64,000 nucleotides of DNA from Schumannella sp. 10F1B-5-1 (GTDB taxonomy: Bacteria > Actinomycetota > Actinomycetes > Actinomycetales > Microbacteriaceae): NCBI RefSeq assembly GCF_006517535.1, contig NZ_VHQH01000036.1, positions 252,774 to 316,773 on the forward strand. Direction: 5' to 3'. Shown here piece after piece: positions 63,649 through 64,000 of this stretch. Position numbers and translations under genes: made by a program. The notes under the pieces were generated by a model. That model worked only from the letters and a program-made list of their open reading frames with translations. It ran no database searches and was not told the DNA's origin. Numbering within the stretch: the stretch's first letter is position 1; each line of letters opens with the position of its first letter.

Positions 63649-64000
63649 ATGAAGCCGCACCGCCGGGCGATCGGGTCGCTCGTGTTCGGTGTCGTCGCCA
63701 TCGTCTCCCTGACCTCGTTGGGGGCCGCAGCGTCCCAGGGCCTGGAGCTGGGGGACAGCTCCGGGCGCGAAACCGGGGAGCCGGGGGTGGGTCAGCTGAT
63801 CGCCTCCGGCCCCGGGGTTCGCATCGACTCCGCTCCGGCCGTCGCCGTCGATCGGGCGCCGGCGCTCGTCGTCGATCCGGCCACCGGGGCTGTCGACGTC
63901 GTCGGCGGCGCGTCGAACGCCGATGTCTCCGGCGCCGCATCGAGTTCGGATGGCGCCGAGAACGGGAACGGCTCGTCGAACGGGAACGGCTCGTCGAACG
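63649..64000 (+). CDS. Secreted repeat protein (3' truncated by window end)
   Basis: The first 117 codons are visible. A signal peptide (MKPHRRAIGSLVFGVVAIVS ... GAAAS) is followed by a Gly/Ala/Val/Asp-rich mature region (PAVAVDRAPALVVDPATG). The last visible residues are two copies of NGNGSS, encoded by an 18-bp tandem repeat from 63961 that runs out of the window. AAGAGG lies 6 nt before the ATG. No stop is seen, so the gene continues. It should be an exported or surface protein; the repeats could be spacer sequence. Confidence 0.75.
   Translation, partial: MKPHRRAIGSLVFGVVAIVSLTSLGAAASQGLELGDSSGRETGEPGVGQLIASGPGVRIDSAPAVAVDRAPALVVDPATGAVDVVGGASNADVSGAASSSDGAENGNGSSNGNGSSN

Overview
The window is high-GC DNA (roughly 70% by eye) with GTG starts, tight GTGA/ATGA gene overlaps, IdeR- and NrdR-type operators, and the metG-tatD-rsmA-ispE order of Actinobacteria. 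Gene content (DUF222/HNH proteins ending in PAPF, PMT mannosyltransferase, DUF6458, DUF4287, DUF3060, a tyrosine-less ribonucleotide reductase) points to Microbacteriaceae. I cannot name the genus.

Layout. 1-5.9 kb: truncated PucR-type regulator, two small unknown genes, a MacB-like ABC exporter behind possible response-regulator repeats, and a sigma factor coupled to an alkylation-repair methyltransferase. 6-12 kb: a YraQ-type permease with its TIGR03943 partner, an anchored extracellular protein, an AlaX-type editing protein, a DUF4349 lipoprotein and a small helical protein. 12-16 kb: aldo/keto reductase, MFS protein, DUF222-HNH protein. 16.1-20.1 kb: nrdAB operon with NrdR boxes and DnaA-like boxes. 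20.2-26.4 kb: HrpA helicase, a second aldo/keto reductase, a metallo-hydrolase. 26.4-30.1 kb: a five-gene minus-strand operon that looks like a flavin-based extracytosolic electron-transfer unit (ferredoxin, NuoF-like protein, ferric-reductase-like membrane protein, ApbE, Ser/Thr-rich exported protein). 31-35 kb: two-component system, MFS protein, a MITE-like element, GNAT. 35-40 kb: MetY, CoA-binding protein, PMT, RsmI. 40-47 kb: metG-tatD-rsmA, a cold-shock/DUF1294 fusion, DUF4287, ispE, a reductase. 47-50 kb: metQ-metN-metI. 50.4-52.9 kb: an orphan SdhA-like flavoprotein and a SIP-domain protein behind an IdeR/DtxR box. 53-60.5 kb: second DUF222-HNH gene, ABC-F ATPase, epimerase, MarR, a divergent TetR/MFS pair, tRNA-Gln. 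60.5-64 kb: methyltransferase, glycerate kinase and a run of small unknown genes ending in a truncated secreted repeat protein.

Most interesting points: (1) the ribonucleotide reductase small subunit has Phe where the radical Tyr should be and matches the class Ic ligand set, while the C-terminal CxxC expected on the large subunit lies in a separate 31-codon ORF coupled to its stop; (2) the flavin electron-transfer operon carries an exported Ser/Thr-rich protein without the usual FMN-binding domain; (3) many genes start 6-7 nt after a TAnnnT hexamer with no Shine-Dalgarno, suggesting widespread leaderless mRNAs; (4) several long intergenic palindromes and a MITE-like nested inverted repeat; (5) an IdeR-type operator in front of an orphan flavoprotein unit. 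All functional statements are inferred from reading the sequence; no database search was run.
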